Origin: Pictodentalium vernedei
Lineage: Eukaryota > Mollusca > Scaphopoda > Dentaliida > Dentaliidae
NCBI GenBank assembly: GCA_031216915.1
Contig: CM062292.1
Span: 208,155,262-208,219,261, forward strand
DNA length: 64,000 nucleotides
Reading direction: 5' to 3'
Shown: piece after piece, positions 21,890 to 34,093 of the stretch
Numbering within the stretch: the first letter of the stretch is position 1
How the letters are laid out: the number at the start of each line of letters is the position of its first letter
Translations under genes and position numbers: made by a program
The notes under the pieces: model-generated
Told to the model about the DNA's origin: nothing
The model's input: the letters and a program-made list of their open reading frames with translations, nothing else
Database searches by the model: none

Positions 21890-22390
21890 TACATTTTTAG
21901 CAATTCTGCCAGGGGCATAATTAAGGGGGTAAAGGTGGGAGGGATAGAGGAGAGTGATAGCCCCTTCCCACAATAATTTTTCCAGTCAGCACATTTTCAT
22001 CTGGATTGGAGTCTGTGATAGTGATTCGCTCTTAACAAAAATCACATACTTTCTAATGAGATAAGATTTGATATTTAAACCTATGTCACACACACAGTCA
22101 GTCATACAAATAGAGGTCAGGAGGCTACTGGGGGCCCAGCATGACACAATCCAGTGTATGGTATGTGCTAATTAAATAAGAAGTTGGGAAGCTGCTGTGT
22201 CATGATTACTACATGTATTTATCCAAAAATAAATTTCCAAGAACCAATTTTGAATTATAATCCTTAGCGACTAATATTCCACCTACATCATCATTGCATG
22301 TCTGTGATGAAGGCATGCCTTGATGAAGTAGCTGGAATATTTTTATCAGTCAGGACTTGAGACATCACAGTTGGAACAAATTAGGTTAAA
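21890..22390. repeat. dispersed repeat, unoccupied paralogue of 18340-19670
   Basis: Same order of blocks as the copy at 18340, but without the two MITEs and the SINE. The TTAA at 22032-22035 is the empty counterpart of the MITE at 18490-18727. Confidence 0.75.
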
Positions 22391-23149
22391 ACCCCTGTCA
22401 AACAGTTATCTTCATGATACCCCTGGATTCTGTATAGAATTGATCAAGAACGTTAATTTTATGAAATAAAAAATTTCTGTCATCTCAGTATGTGCTGGGA
22501 ACTTTTATTGAGAACAACTGATTAGCCTACACATTTAGTCACTGTACTACAACAGACAAATTACCATTGGAAGTTTGGAAAATATATTTTCCAAAAGAAG
22601 TTGCAGATTATCCAAAAGGATAACTAGGCTAAGCCTAGGGATCTCCAGCTCAAAAAGGGTCTCAAGGTTTGTTCAAGCAAGGTTTTTCTTTACAGAAGGA
22701 CCCTATCACCCTCCACCCTGAGAAAAAATAGGCTAGGGGCCCCCCAAGGTATCTCAATTCATTATTGTCCATAAGTTTCCAGTGTGTGAAATATGCATCA
22801 CACAGAAAAGTTAATACCAAAATCTTATGTGAACCTTTGGGAAAAGGCAATTAACTCCTCAAGGCCTAATTCTGACTTTGATCATTTTTACTGTAACAAA
22901 ACAGATGCTCCAAATTACAGTCTTTGGATAATCTTGCAAGTTACATTCTTTTTATCTTGCAATTTTTTCTAGGCAGGTCTTGGCAGCCTATAAAGGCAGG
23001 ATTTGCCTAGATATAACTGCAAAGACATGGTTTGTTGACTGTAAAAGAGTAGCAAAATGTTTTTTTCATCCATCACTTCCATCAATTAAAAATAGAACAT
23101 GACAATGGAAAAACTGAAAGAGGAATGAGCAATAAACAACTGTCACTGC
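22391..23149. other. intron or alternative 3' UTR
   Basis: About 760 bp directly downstream of the giant exon on the minus strand, without recognisable repeats. It contains a minus-strand AATAAA at 22504-22509 that could serve an intron-retaining transcript ending at the TGA at 23150. Confidence 0.35.
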
Positions 23150-23169
23150 TCATGATTTTTGAAACTTAC

Positions 23170-26100
23170 TGATAACTTTTTTAACCCACCCACTTATGAT
23201 CACAACATTTCCCATATCTTGCCTAGGATGCCCTAACTGGTCCAACTGAAACATTGAGGTTGCAGATCGAAGAAGAGTAGGGGAAGCAGAATGTCTGTTT
23301 CTTGGGGAACTTTTGGCATGAGAATAATATTGAGTATCATGTTTTTCAATGTTTTGTACATGAGGCTGTTTAAAGCTAAACAAAAGTGTCGGACTTGGCA
23401 GTTCTCTGTCTTCACTAGATGCACGACTGCTACCTCGTGACTGTGATTTCTGAAGACTCATCATTTTCTGTTGGATAATAGGTCCAGGGGGATGACGTTT
23501 TACTTCATGTTTTTTTAGAACTTTGGGCTTATTTTTTTCTTCTATATATTGCACAAAGCTTTTAATAGATTTTTGCTCTCTGATTTTATTTAATGGTTGT
23601 TTTGTGTCTGCATCTGTATCAATATCAATGTCACAAATGAATGATTTATCATCTTCAAACACTTTAGAAAAGCGTCTCTCAAATAAACTATCCACAGAAG
23701 CAATAGATGATTCAGAATATGATCTCCGTAAATTAGTATTTTCCACAGGTTCATTCTTGTTTTCTTGTGGTGAAGAGTAAACAAAACTATTACTACAGAG
23801 AGAAAAGTCTGATTTATTAGTTACTGAATCACTCCATCCCTCTGTAGCCTTTTCTTCTGTTGGTGAAGTGAATTTAGTAAACTGGTTATATTTGTCAGAT
23901 GAGTGAGAACTCATGCTGTCTGGAGAGAGACTTAGAAAATGCTCCTTGGGTGATAATGGCAGCGAAGAAGAATTTTTGTATGAATTGTTTTTCGAAGGCT
24001 GATTAACTAAAGTATTTGGAGTGGGAGTATTGAAAAATGCCTTTCTCAGAGAGGCAATGTTTGAATTCCCCCCAACAGGGGAACTATCAGTGGATGAATT
24101 TGCAATCAATGGACCTTGAGTTGCTATACCAGGAGTTCTTGTTTCTGATTGTAGCATACTGGGAGATGATGAACTTTCAGTCTGAGATGGAGTTCTGTTC
24201 TCTGGTCTCACAACAGAATTAACTGACACTGTACTACTGGCCAATGTAGGGCTTGTGTCCACTGACAATTCTGCATTGACATACCTCAACCTGTCATTCA
24301 GTGACATGGGTCTAGTCTTGGACATATCAGTATCATCAAACACTGAGCTATCAGTTAACAGGGGGGCTTTTGTGTCCAACATTACAGGTTTAACAGAACT
24401 TGAACTACCAGTCAAAGAGGGTGTTTGGGCCTTTGGTATTACAGCATTAACAGATGTTGAACTCTTAGTTAATGGTTTAGATTCCAATTGTTTTGCAGGT
24501 TTTCCAACACTTTTGCCTAGTTCAAATGTGGGCTTTAAATTCTTCAAGCTGTTATTTTTATTGCATTCACTGCCACGGTTACATGATGATGAACTGATAG
24601 ATCTTTGTGCAAGAGGCTGTATAATATTTTCACAAGGAGTACATGAAGAAATCTGTGAACAGTATTTCACTGCAGAATTGTCTGGAATGCATGATGCACT
24701 TGTCAGAACACTAGAACCCTTCTGTGAGGATAGTTTTGTGTCTTCAAAACCTATTTTTTGAGATACTGTTGGAAACACGGGGGAAATAGAGACAAATGAT
24801 ATAGATGGAGAACTTTTGTGACGTGTTAATATTCCTGCAGTTGACATGTTTTGTTTTTTATTATCTTCATAACTTCCTGCTGTACTCACTGAATGTTGGA
24901 GAAATCTTGATCCCCTTAGAGAATTATCTATTTTACTCTGTGTAGTTGTTCCATTTTCTAATCTAAAAGTGTTAATGGATTGTGAGGTTGATGTTTCTAC
25001 ACTTGATGATGGTAAATGTTTGACAGCCAGTGATGACATCAAGGGAGCCTCCCAACATTGGATACTTTTCAGGCCAGATTCTAAATTTGTACTGTCAATT
25101 TGTTGATTACTTATCACAATTTTAGAGTAACTTGCTAAATCACTTGTCACATGTGTCTCTTGAGTGACAGATGAAATGAGTCCACTGATATTGCAAACAG
25201 AAGGTGATACACTAAATAATGTTGAATGTGAAACGTGACAATCTTGCGAGAGTGCAACAATACTGTCCATACATACCTCACCATTTATCTTTTCTGAAAC
25301 ATTATTTTCTACGTTTGTTTTAGATATGAAGTGCGGTTTATAAACTGAAGTTTCTGTCCCTGTTTTTGCTGTTGACATTAACATTTCCTTCTGACCATTA
25401 CCAGCACAATTGATATTATCAGGGGGACAAACATTTACAGATTCCTTCTGCTCAGGTATTTGGCTTGTGTTCTGAAATTGTGGCAACAATAACTCTGCAG
25501 ATGGCTGGAGAGAAATGTGTGCTTCAGAATCTGATGGTAATGTTGTTGAAACTGAATCAATTCCTCGTATGGGAACATCAGCATTCAACACAGCTGGTGT
25601 ACTAGATATGAAGTATTTTGAATCTTGCTCATTGGGGAGCTTTTTCAAGTTGCTTAGCTTCTTGTCAGTTCTATCTGAATAATTCTGCACACATGGAATC
25701 ATGATTGGTGCCTGCTGACTGTAAATACAATTTGTAAAATTGCTAGAACTAACAGGCAAAGGAGTTTCTGGCTTATAATAATCTAAGTCACTTGTTGACA
25801 TACATTGATCATTTCTGTTAAAGAATGCAGTAGTAGATGTTGTGTCTTGATTATTTTGTCTTTTATTGTCTGCATCTGAAACACAGTCAGACACTTTATT
25901 CAAAGTGGTATCATCAGCTGAAAGTAGAGAAGCGCTATCTGATAGAAATGAAGTATCCCTATCCACAATTTTCGAAGATGTAGAAACTGTACTGGCTGGC
26001 ACTTTTTCCTTATTCACAGATAAATTTACATCTGATATTTGTAGATTATTAGCTGGATAGTTGAGTTCTGACAACTCATCCTTATTTGACAGTCTTTCAG

Positions 26101-27817
26101 TCAACAATTTTCTTTTAGCCTCAGTTAAGGGTCCATAAACACTTTCAGCAATTCTGGAACCAATTAAATGGCTGCCGGGGCCAGCTTCCAACAGTATAGA
26201 AGGTAAATCAGGCTTTTTGTGCACTTTGTTTGTTTGACTGTTTTCAGCCAAAGTTAATCTCATTTTTGGACCATAATTCCCAGCAAGCTTAATTAAATCC
26301 TCATCATTGTCTGTGTTGAATTGAGTAGTATCATCATTCATATTATCATAAAAATAAAGTGATGCAGGGCGAGATGATTTTGAGGATTCAACTAAGCTAG
26401 AATTACTTGATCTCTTTAAAGATTCACTGGAGGTGTGCATATTATCTGAACCATCAGATGGTAGGCTTTCTCTACTGCTAGAGGAATGTGCTGATGGAGA
26501 TGATATCCACACTTGGCTTGTATCATCGGTCTTCTTATCATATGACTGTGTAATCATTGGAAACTTTGACACATTTGAAGAAGAGGATGTATTTTTTATG
26601 TAATGTTCCATTTCAGCAACAATCTCCTCTGAATTATCTATGAATGAATAATGATGAGAACGTTTCCAATTAGTATACATAGATGCCATGCTTGCATTTG
26701 GAGTAGAATGAGACCGATGCAAGCACTTCTTTGGAATTCTTGTACCTTTGGTAAGATCCCTGTTACAAGATTTTGGTTTATCTATCAGACTTCTTCTTTT
26801 GAAAGATGGTGTACTATCCACAGGCAATGATGCCATTGATTTAGAAGGTGAACTAAACCATTTTGGAATGTCTTCAGGGTTAAAGTTGACTGGCAGAGAA
26901 TTCCTGTTAGCATACACAAGCCAGTCTTGATATTGTTTGGATGCTTTGCTCAGTTGTTGTGAATATAAATAGCTATCATTCAGGCTTGTATCATTTACTT
27001 TACCAGACTTACTTTCTGAGTTCACATAAGACTGTTGTACCCATGGGTCATCATTAAGCTGAGATACATCAGTAACAGATCCTTTGGTGAACTTCTCAAC
27101 ATTGTTCCAATCTGTGAGTTTAGCTTGAGATCCAGTCATACTGGAGTCGAAATCAGAAATATTATCACATGAAAGAAATGAAGCTCTCTTTTTTTCATTC
27201 TCTTGATTTTGAGATGTTTGTAAGTTATGATTGGAATTCAGTGAATAGTGTTCCTCTCCACCGTGCTTAAGAACCACACTTCTTACATTCCCACTGTCAC
27301 TATTATCACTTGGAAGAATATTGTCAAAACTTTGAGACAATTCCTTTATTCCAGAATGTTTTTCTGAATTGTGTACTGGTAGAGGCTTTTTCCCTTTCCC
27401 ATCATAGTCACGTAAAATAGGCATACTGGAATATATACTTTCTGATATCTCATCCTCATCTGCATACATCATTTCATCATCAGAGATTTCTTCAAAATGA
27501 ATACCTGCTTTAAAACTTTGATTGGGGTTTGAGAAGCAGTCACTAAGAACAGATGTGTTACTTGGTTCTGATGAGCTGTATACTGACATAGAATCAACCG
27601 AGTTGTGTCTCATTCTTGGAGTATCAATATCTATATCCATAGATGTGATTGGATTTTTATGGACAGCAATCCGAAAACTATGTGCCCTTTGAGACTGACC
27701 TCCTGAATCACCACTCTCAATGTCATTACCAATCTGTTCTTTCGTCGGTAAACCATTTGTATTGTATGTCTGTGATGTGAGATTTCTGTCAGTTTGGTTA
27801 CTTGAAGGTGACAGCTT
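23170..27817 (-). CDS. PLEKHG-like RhoGEF, giant Ser/Thr-rich exon
   Basis: This is an uninterrupted 4648-nt exon (1549 codons plus one base). The acceptor at 27818 is CTTTTTCAATTTCAG. The donor at 23169 is ATCA|GTAAGT, close to consensus. The tail is hydrophilic, Ser/Thr/Asn-rich and probably disordered. Visible blocks, by residue of this exon: an acidic patch near 101-150 (EEISDDEMMYADEDEI); a conserved-looking amphipathic block near 536-585 (GSHLIGSRIAESVYGPLTEA, then KRKLLTERL); a charged block near 1380-1430 (FERRFSKVFEDDKSF; SIKSFVQYIEEKNKPKV); and a hydrophobic ending near 1535-1549 (NVVIISGWVKKVI). No enzyme motif is seen. If the donor is not used, the frame runs eight codons further to a TGA at 23150-23152, with a possible AATAAA on the minus strand at 22504-22509. 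Long unstructured C-terminal tails are usual in PLEKHG proteins. Confidence 0.9.
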
Positions 27818-27841
27818 CTGAAATTGAAAAAGACATAGCAT

Positions 27842-29622
27842 TAGGTCTAAAAAAAAGTTAAAAATCTGTTTATCAGGCCCTCCTACATGGTCCTATTGGC
27901 TTTGCATGCTCTCTTTTTATAACGAATTCAAACTTTAAAAAATAAAAATTAAAAGGTTTATGTCTGATATTTTAACCAAGTTAATAAAATTGATAAATTT
28001 GTTCCTTGAGTGCAAGAAGGCTTTGCAATGCTTTAGCATTGCAAAGCATTCTTGCACTCAAGGGGTGAAATACACCACCACACATGCTATTCTGTAGATT
28101 ATTAAGCCTAAAACATAAGACAAACCAAGGACATGAACTTTTGATGGCAAAGAAATAATTACAAAAATAAACTAGACATGTTCGTAAGCACAGCTAATGA
28201 AATACCCCCACAATGTGCAGGCCAACCCAAAATAAAGATTGCTATCAAGTCGATTTTTTTAAATATGTTTACACATTGTATAGGTGCTTCATTTTGACAC
28301 CCAGAAAAGGAAAGGAAAATAAAGTGTCACCATACGGTGACACAAAAAGATACCCCCACTTATTTAACAATGCAAGCCTGACTATAGGTGATACAGTTTT
28401 TGGGTATATAAAAATACTAAGTCCATAAAGGGCAATGACTCTGGCAATAAAATCTTGAATGACGTCTGCATTTCCCAATGGGTATACAGCAATAGGATAC
28501 ACTTGCATACCAAATATCAATTCACTCAACCAAGTACTTTACAAGTTATTCATGACTGAATTTTGGGATGGGCGGATGGTCGGACAGATGGACTGACAGG
28601 CAATGACTCTGGCAATAAAATCTCGAACGACACTTGCATTTCAATATAGATATACAGCAATAGGATACACTTGCATACCAAATATCAAGTCACTCAACCA
28701 AGTATTTTACAAGTTATTCTTGATTGAATAAACAGATGGTCAGATGGATGAACGGACCTTGTACTGTGGGTAGATATCAATAAGATAGAGTTGCGCATCA
28801 AATATGAAGTCATTCCATTGAGTACTCTGCAAGTTATTCATGAATTAATTTCAAGGCGGACAAATTCTAAGTCCATAAAGGGCAATGACTGGCAATAAAA
28901 TCTCGAATGACACCTGCATTTCACTATGGGTATACAGCAAAAGGATACACTTACATACCAAATATCAATTCACTCAACCAAGTACTTTACAAGTTATTCA
29001 TGATTGAATTTCGGGATGGACGGACAGATGGACTGATGCTCAATGACTCTGGCAATAAAATCTCGGACACCACCTGCATTTCACTAAAGGTATACAGCAA
29101 TAGGATACACTTGCATACCAAATATCAAGTCACTCAACCAAGTATTTTACAAGTTATTCATGATTGAATTTTGGGATGGACGGATGGACAGATGGATGGA
29201 CAGACCTTGTAATGTGGGTAGACATCAATAAGATAGAGTTGTGCATCAAATATAAAGTCATTCCATTGAGTACTCTGCAAGTTATTCATGAATTAATTTC
29301 AAGCTGGACAAATTCTCAGTCCATAAAGGGCAATGACTCTGGCAATAATATTTTGAACTACACCTGCATTTCACTATTGGTATACACCAATAGGATACAC
29401 TTGCATACCAAATATCAAGTCACTCAACCAAGTACTTTACAAGTTAATCCTGATTGAATTTTGGGACAGATGGATGGATGGATGGACAGACTGATGGATG
29501 GATGGACAAGGTGATTCCTATATACCCCCCGCGGGGTATAAAAATAAAATAAAAAACTGCCGCCCTCATGCAATTTTACAAACAATTACCTGAGAAACAG
29601 AAGATCTACTTTGTGGGGCCTT
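27842..29622. mobile_element. palindromic element family 6, split by pearl-like element D
   Basis: The outer ends are TTAGGTCTAAAAAAAAGTTA and AGATCTACTTTGTGGGGCCT. The core hairpin is CCTTGAGTGCAAGAAGGCTT / GCATTCTTGCACTCAAGG (about 28001-28062). Sequence 27842-28170 continues at 29545-29622 after element D; an uninterrupted relative is at 39496-39907. One end lies 24 bp upstream of the giant exon's acceptor. Confidence 0.75.
28171..29544 (+). mobile_element. pearl-like (Helentron/HINE-type) element D
   Basis: Starts ACTAGACATG, then AATACCCCC. It holds seven core units of about 120-170 bp (GCAATGACTCTGGCAATAAA; CTTGCATACCAAATATCAA; TACAAGTTATTCATGA), each followed by GGATGGAC-type microsatellite, and ends with the hairpin ATACCCCCCGCGGGGTATA. 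The element splits family-6 sequence, which fixes its borders within a few bases. Confidence 0.78.
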
Positions 29623-29635
29623 ATTTCAGTTCTGT

Positions 29636-29837
29636 TTAATTCTTTATCTAACATGAAAGGAAGATGACAAAATTCTTGAATAATTAACTTTTTGTTATTT
29701 TGTACATCAAAAACATAGCTTATGATCCCTCATTGGAGAATAAGCTAGGTTTTTGATGCCAAAAAAAATGAAAACTGAATGATGATTTTTGTGAATAGAG
29801 CTGGTCAGTTTCGGCCATTATGTTGGTAAAGGGTTAA
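29636..29837. mobile_element. palindromic MITE family 1, shortened
   Basis: TTAATTCTTTATCTAACATG to TGTTGGTAAAGGGTTAA. The central left arm is kept and the right arm is partly lost. Confidence 0.7.
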
Positions 29838-29969
29838 CAACAAGCCAGTAATTTAGCTGTCACCAGTCAGCTGTTTACATAACATAATTCAAAGGTGTAA
29901 GTAAAAGTATTTATTATATGTTATCTTATAAACATAGTGGCAAATATCTAACAAATATTTAGGGGTTAT

Positions 29970-30100
29970 TAGTTGGTTAGTTTCATATCGGCTGAGATAT
30001 CAGCACATGGTAACTTCATATCAGCTTGAGACCGAATGTCGACGGGTGATGTGAAGTTACCAAAAACAGATATCTTGGGCGATATGAAACTAACCAAGTA
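29970..30100. repeat. imperfect long palindrome
   Basis: Left arm GGTTAGTTTCATATCGGCTG...GGTAACTTCA and right arm TGAAGTTACC...CGATATGAAACTAACC, arms of about 55 bp. No family relative seen in the window. Confidence 0.65.
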
Positions 30101-30847
30101 AGAACCTCTTTATTTATTAAACCAAAACAAATAATTACAAAATGTTCTCATATCAGTTACAGATTTCTGAAAGTGTTATTGTTTTTCATTCTTTTCCTAA
30201 AGTCTAAAGTTTCCTAATCTTCTAGTTCAGCTTTCAGAACATCTCGGCTTCCCCAGTGGGGAATGGGCGGCGTTCAGGTAACTGAACTATCGCTTCTCTC
30301 ACTTTGATAAATCTCTACTTACGTGTCTGAATCAATCTTAGTTTGCATTGAACTTTGTGTACAACTGTCCTCTTTTTTCTCTTCATTCACTGAATCCTTA
30401 TTTATTGCCCTCATTAATTCCTCACCATACAAAAACTACTCCCTTTTGTCTGGAAACGCCAATTTTACTGATTGATTGCTTTTGACGAATAATGGTCAAC
30501 AATTTTGCTGTAAACTAAATGGCAGTGCCTATTAATGCATCAAGAGGAGGGACAACTCTAGTTTGGTTCAAATTGGTGGAGATTGGCATCATATCAGTTA
30601 GTTTGAAGTCATGTCAGCCAAACTTGATAATGGGCAGTTCAGGGAAAGAAAATCATATCTTATAAAATAAGTTTTAATAGATAACATCACAAGAGATATA
30701 AAAGAATATCTCTTTGTAAGTTACACGAATGATGTCATAAATTTAGATCGATTTCACTGAGCATATTTGGAATTTCGGTGTTTAAATTGCATTTAAAATA
30801 TATAGAATATACATTAATTTCAATTAGAACATTGTAGTGCATATAAT
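30101..30847. other. intronic sequence, nothing recognised
   Basis: About 750 bp of apparently unique AT-rich intron. Confidence 0.35.
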
Positions 30848-33109
30848 AACTAGAGGCTCTAAAAAGCCTGTAATCGCTCACCTGGAACTACATATAAAAA
30901 TGTGATTTCCCATAGGATTTCCATGGTAACTATGAGCTGCAATTGTGGCCATGTTTGCAACATTACATCAACATTAGATGAGGATCACTGGTAGAAGGTG
31001 TCCCAGTCCTCAATCATGTAAAGTTACAAAACATTTGACTTTGCAGTTTCAGAGGAGAATATTTTTGCAAAATCCATCAAACAGAATCAGAGAATGTCTC
31101 TGGTGGCCATATTTTCCAACCAAGGAGAACATAAAGAGGATCGTTTGTAGAGGGCCTCCTATAGACCATTCCTGCCAAGTTTGGTTGACGTTGGCTCAGT
31201 AGTTCCAGAGAGAAAATGAAAATGTGATTTCTCATAAGATTTTCTGTAGTAATTATAAACCGCAACTGTAGCCATGTTTGCAACACGATCAACATTAAAT
31301 GAGGATCGTTGGTAGAGGGTGTCATCAACCATGCAAAGTTTAAAAAACATTTGGCCCTGTGGTTTCAGAGAAGATTTTTCAAAATCCACCAATCAGAATA
31401 AAAAAATGCTTCTGGCAGCAATGTTTTTCGATGCACAGTAACAAAAATGAGAAACGTTTGTAGAGGACCTGCCTTAGACTATCCCTGCCAGGTTTGGTTT
31501 ACATCAGCTCAGTAGTTCCAGAGAAGAAGATGAAAATGTGATTTACCATAGGGTTTCTATAGTAACTTTAAGCCACAATTGCAGCCATGTTTGCAACCCG
31601 GTCAACATTAAATATGGATCGCTGGTAGAGGGTGTCCCAGTCATCAACCATGCAAAGTTTCAAAACATTTGGCCCAGTGGTTTCAGAGAAGATTTTTCAA
31701 AATCCACCAATCAGAATCAAAAAATGCTTCTGGCAGCCATGTTTTTCGATGCACGGTAACAAAATGAGGAGTGTTTGTAGAGGACCTGCCACAGACTATC
31801 CCTGCCAGGTTTGGTTTACATCAGCTCAGTAGTCCCAGAGAAGAAGATGAAAATGTGATTTACCATAGGGTTTCTATAGTAACTATAAGCCACAATTGCA
31901 GCCATGTTTGCAACCCGGTCATCATTAAATATGGATCGCTGGTAGAGGGTGTCCCAGTCATCAACCATGCAAAGTTTCAAAACATTTGGCCTGCGGTTTC
32001 AGAGAAGATTTTTCAAAATCCACCAATCAGAATCAAAAAATGCTTCTGGCAGCCATGTTTATCGATGCGCAGTAACAAAAATGAGGACTATTTGTAGAAG
32101 ACATCTCATAGACTATCCCTGCCAGGTTTGGTTCACATCGGCTCAGTAGTTCCAGAGAATAAGATGAAAATATGATTTCCCATAGGGTTTCTATAGTAAC
32201 TATAAGCTGCAATTACGGCCATGTTTACAACCAGATCAACATTAAATGATGACAGTTGGTAGAGGGAGTCCCAGGCATCATTTATGTGAAGTATCAAAAG
32301 ATTTGGCCTGGCAGTTTCAGAGGAGAAGATTTTTGAAAATCCACCAACCAGAATCAAAGAATGCCTCTGGCGGCCACGTTTTTCAACCCATGGGAACAAA
32401 ATGAGGAGTGTTTGTAGAGGACCTCCCATAGACCATTGATTCCTGCCAAGTTTGGTTCATGTTGGCTCAGTAGTTCCAGAGAAGAAGATACAAATGTGAT
32501 TTCCCATAGGGATTCTATAGTAACTATAAGCCGCAATTGAAGCCATGTTTGCGACGCGTTCAACATTAAATGAGGATTGCTGGTAGAGGAGGTCCGAGTC
32601 ATCAACCATGCAAAGTTTCAAAACATTTGGCCCTGTGGTTTCAGAGGAGAAGATTTTTCAAAATCCACCAATCAGAATCAAAGAAGCCTCTGGCGGCCAT
32701 GTTTTCAAACCCATGGGAACAAAATGAGGATCATTTGTAGAGGACCTCCCATAGACTATCCCTGCCAGGTTTGGTTCAGCTCAGTAGTTCCAGAGAAGAT
32801 GATGAAAATGTGATTTCTCATAGGGTTTCTATAGTAACTGTAAGCTGCAATTGAGGCCATGTTTGTGACACGATCAACATTAATTGAGGATTGTTGGCAG
32901 AGGGGGTCACAGTCATCATTTATGTGAAGTTTCACAACATTTGGCCTGGCAGTTTCAGAGGAGAAGATTTTTGAAAATCCAACCAGAATCAAAGAATGCC
33001 TCTGGAAGCCATGTTTTTCATCTGGTGGGAACAAAATGAGGATCGTTTATAGAGGACCTCCCATAGACCATTCCTGTCAAGTTTGGTTCACACTGGTTCA
33101 GCGGTTACA

Positions 33110-33140
<31 letters not shown>

Positions 33141-33212
33141 GACACCAGACGACGCCGGATGCCAAGTGATGAGAAAAGCCCACATGGCCTTTTAGGTTAG
33201 GTGAGCTAAAAA
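30848..33212 (+). mobile_element. pearl-like (Helentron/HINE-type) element B, copy 1
   Basis: The 5' end is ACTAGAGGCTCTAAAAAGCC (palindrome GGCTCT/AAAGCC) followed by GCTCACCTGG. The body is about seven units of roughly 316 bp: CCATAGGGTTTCTATAGTAA; GCCATGTTTGCAAC; CAACATTAAATGAGGATC; CAAAGTTTCAAAACATTTGG; CTCTGGCGGCCATGTTTT; GTAGAGGACCTCCCATAGAC. The 3' end has a short GGACACCAGACGACGCC stretch, the hairpin around CCCACATGGCC, and AGGTGAGCTAAAAA. Short open frames in it are by-products of the repeat. Confidence 0.8.
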
Positions 33213-33214
33213 GA

Positions 33215-33430
33215 ATACCTACGGTTTTTGAGTAGGTACCAGAGTTATCTTGTGACTGACAGCAAGGAAATATAAGTTTTCAAATGCAGCTGAAACTTAT
33301 ATTTCATTCAAGTCACTCATCAGATAATTCAGGTACCCACTTCCTGCAGCTTTTGAAAACTTATATTTTCTTATAGTCACTCATGAGATAATTCTGGTAC
33401 CTACTCAAAAACAGCAGGTATCCTCTGTAG
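33215..33430. repeat. inverted repeat cluster
   Basis: GGTTTTTGAGTAGGTACCAG on the left and CTGGTACCTACTCAAAAAC on the right, with AAATATAAGTTTTCAAATGC / GAAACTTATATTTC inside and a third partial copy between. Probably an unnamed foldback element. Confidence 0.6.
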
Positions 33431-33639
33431 AATGCTATATATCTCAACCCCTCCCCCCACCTCCATGGGAATCCCAAGAAGTGAATTATTGCTTATTTAC
33501 TGTGGTAAATAAGCTCTGTTTTACTGGTAAAATAGGACCCAGTCCCCAATGCTTTGCTTGGGGTGGAAGTTCTCTAAAATGGGCAACAAAGGTATAAACA
33601 ATTGACTAAACTTGACTACATATCTCCATGTTGCAGTCA

Positions 33640-33700
33640 TGATTAGCCATTGTGCAGAAATATGTAACCTTTTAAAAACCAATACATAAATAAATAAAAT
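33640..33700 (+). mobile_element. SINE tail fragment
   Basis: ATGATTAGCCATTGTGCAGA, then AACCAATACATAAATAAATA, matches the 3' tail of the SINE at 19170. Confidence 0.6.
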
Positions 33701-33921
33701 TATCTTACAATAACTATGTATTGTACTCTAACTTGCGAGTTTTGTAACCCCAGTTTGAATAAAAAGACACAAGTTTGTTTTTTTTTACTTTTAATTCTGA
33801 ATATATTGTGTAACATGAGCAAACTTATTCGCATTTATTGGTGGATTTGCAGGTGATATGGATGGGAGATCGCCAAGTTTGCAGTCATTATATAACCATT
33901 GCTTCAGTCAATGAAGCTTAT

Positions 33922-34093
33922 TTAACTCTTTACCTAATGATTTGGCCACAGCTGCCTAAGTAAGATATAAATTCATTAGTTGATTCCAATGAGGTGGTTA
34001 CATGATATGGTTTTGTTGAATTTTTGTTTAAAATTTAAAAAAAATATTTAAAATAATGAATTTTGTTATCATATGTGATGGATAAAAGGTTAA
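33922..34093. mobile_element. palindromic MITE family 2, shortened
   Basis: TTAACTCTTTACCTAATGAT to GTGATGGATAAAAGGTTAA. The left stem arm is missing. It shares its right TTAA with the next element. Confidence 0.65.

Noticed and set aside
22662..22850. Minus-strand open frame just downstream of the giant exon as a candidate terminal exon
   Set aside because: No phase-1 acceptor with a good pyrimidine tract leads into this frame, and the peptide is not protein-like. The exon at 16845-16906 fits better.
30978..33034. Series of short open frames with similar peptides (MQSFKTFGPVV; FSKSTNQNQ)
   Set aside because: They recur with the 316-bp units of element B, in several frames and on both strands, and also at 56736-58826. 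They are repeat by-products, not genes.
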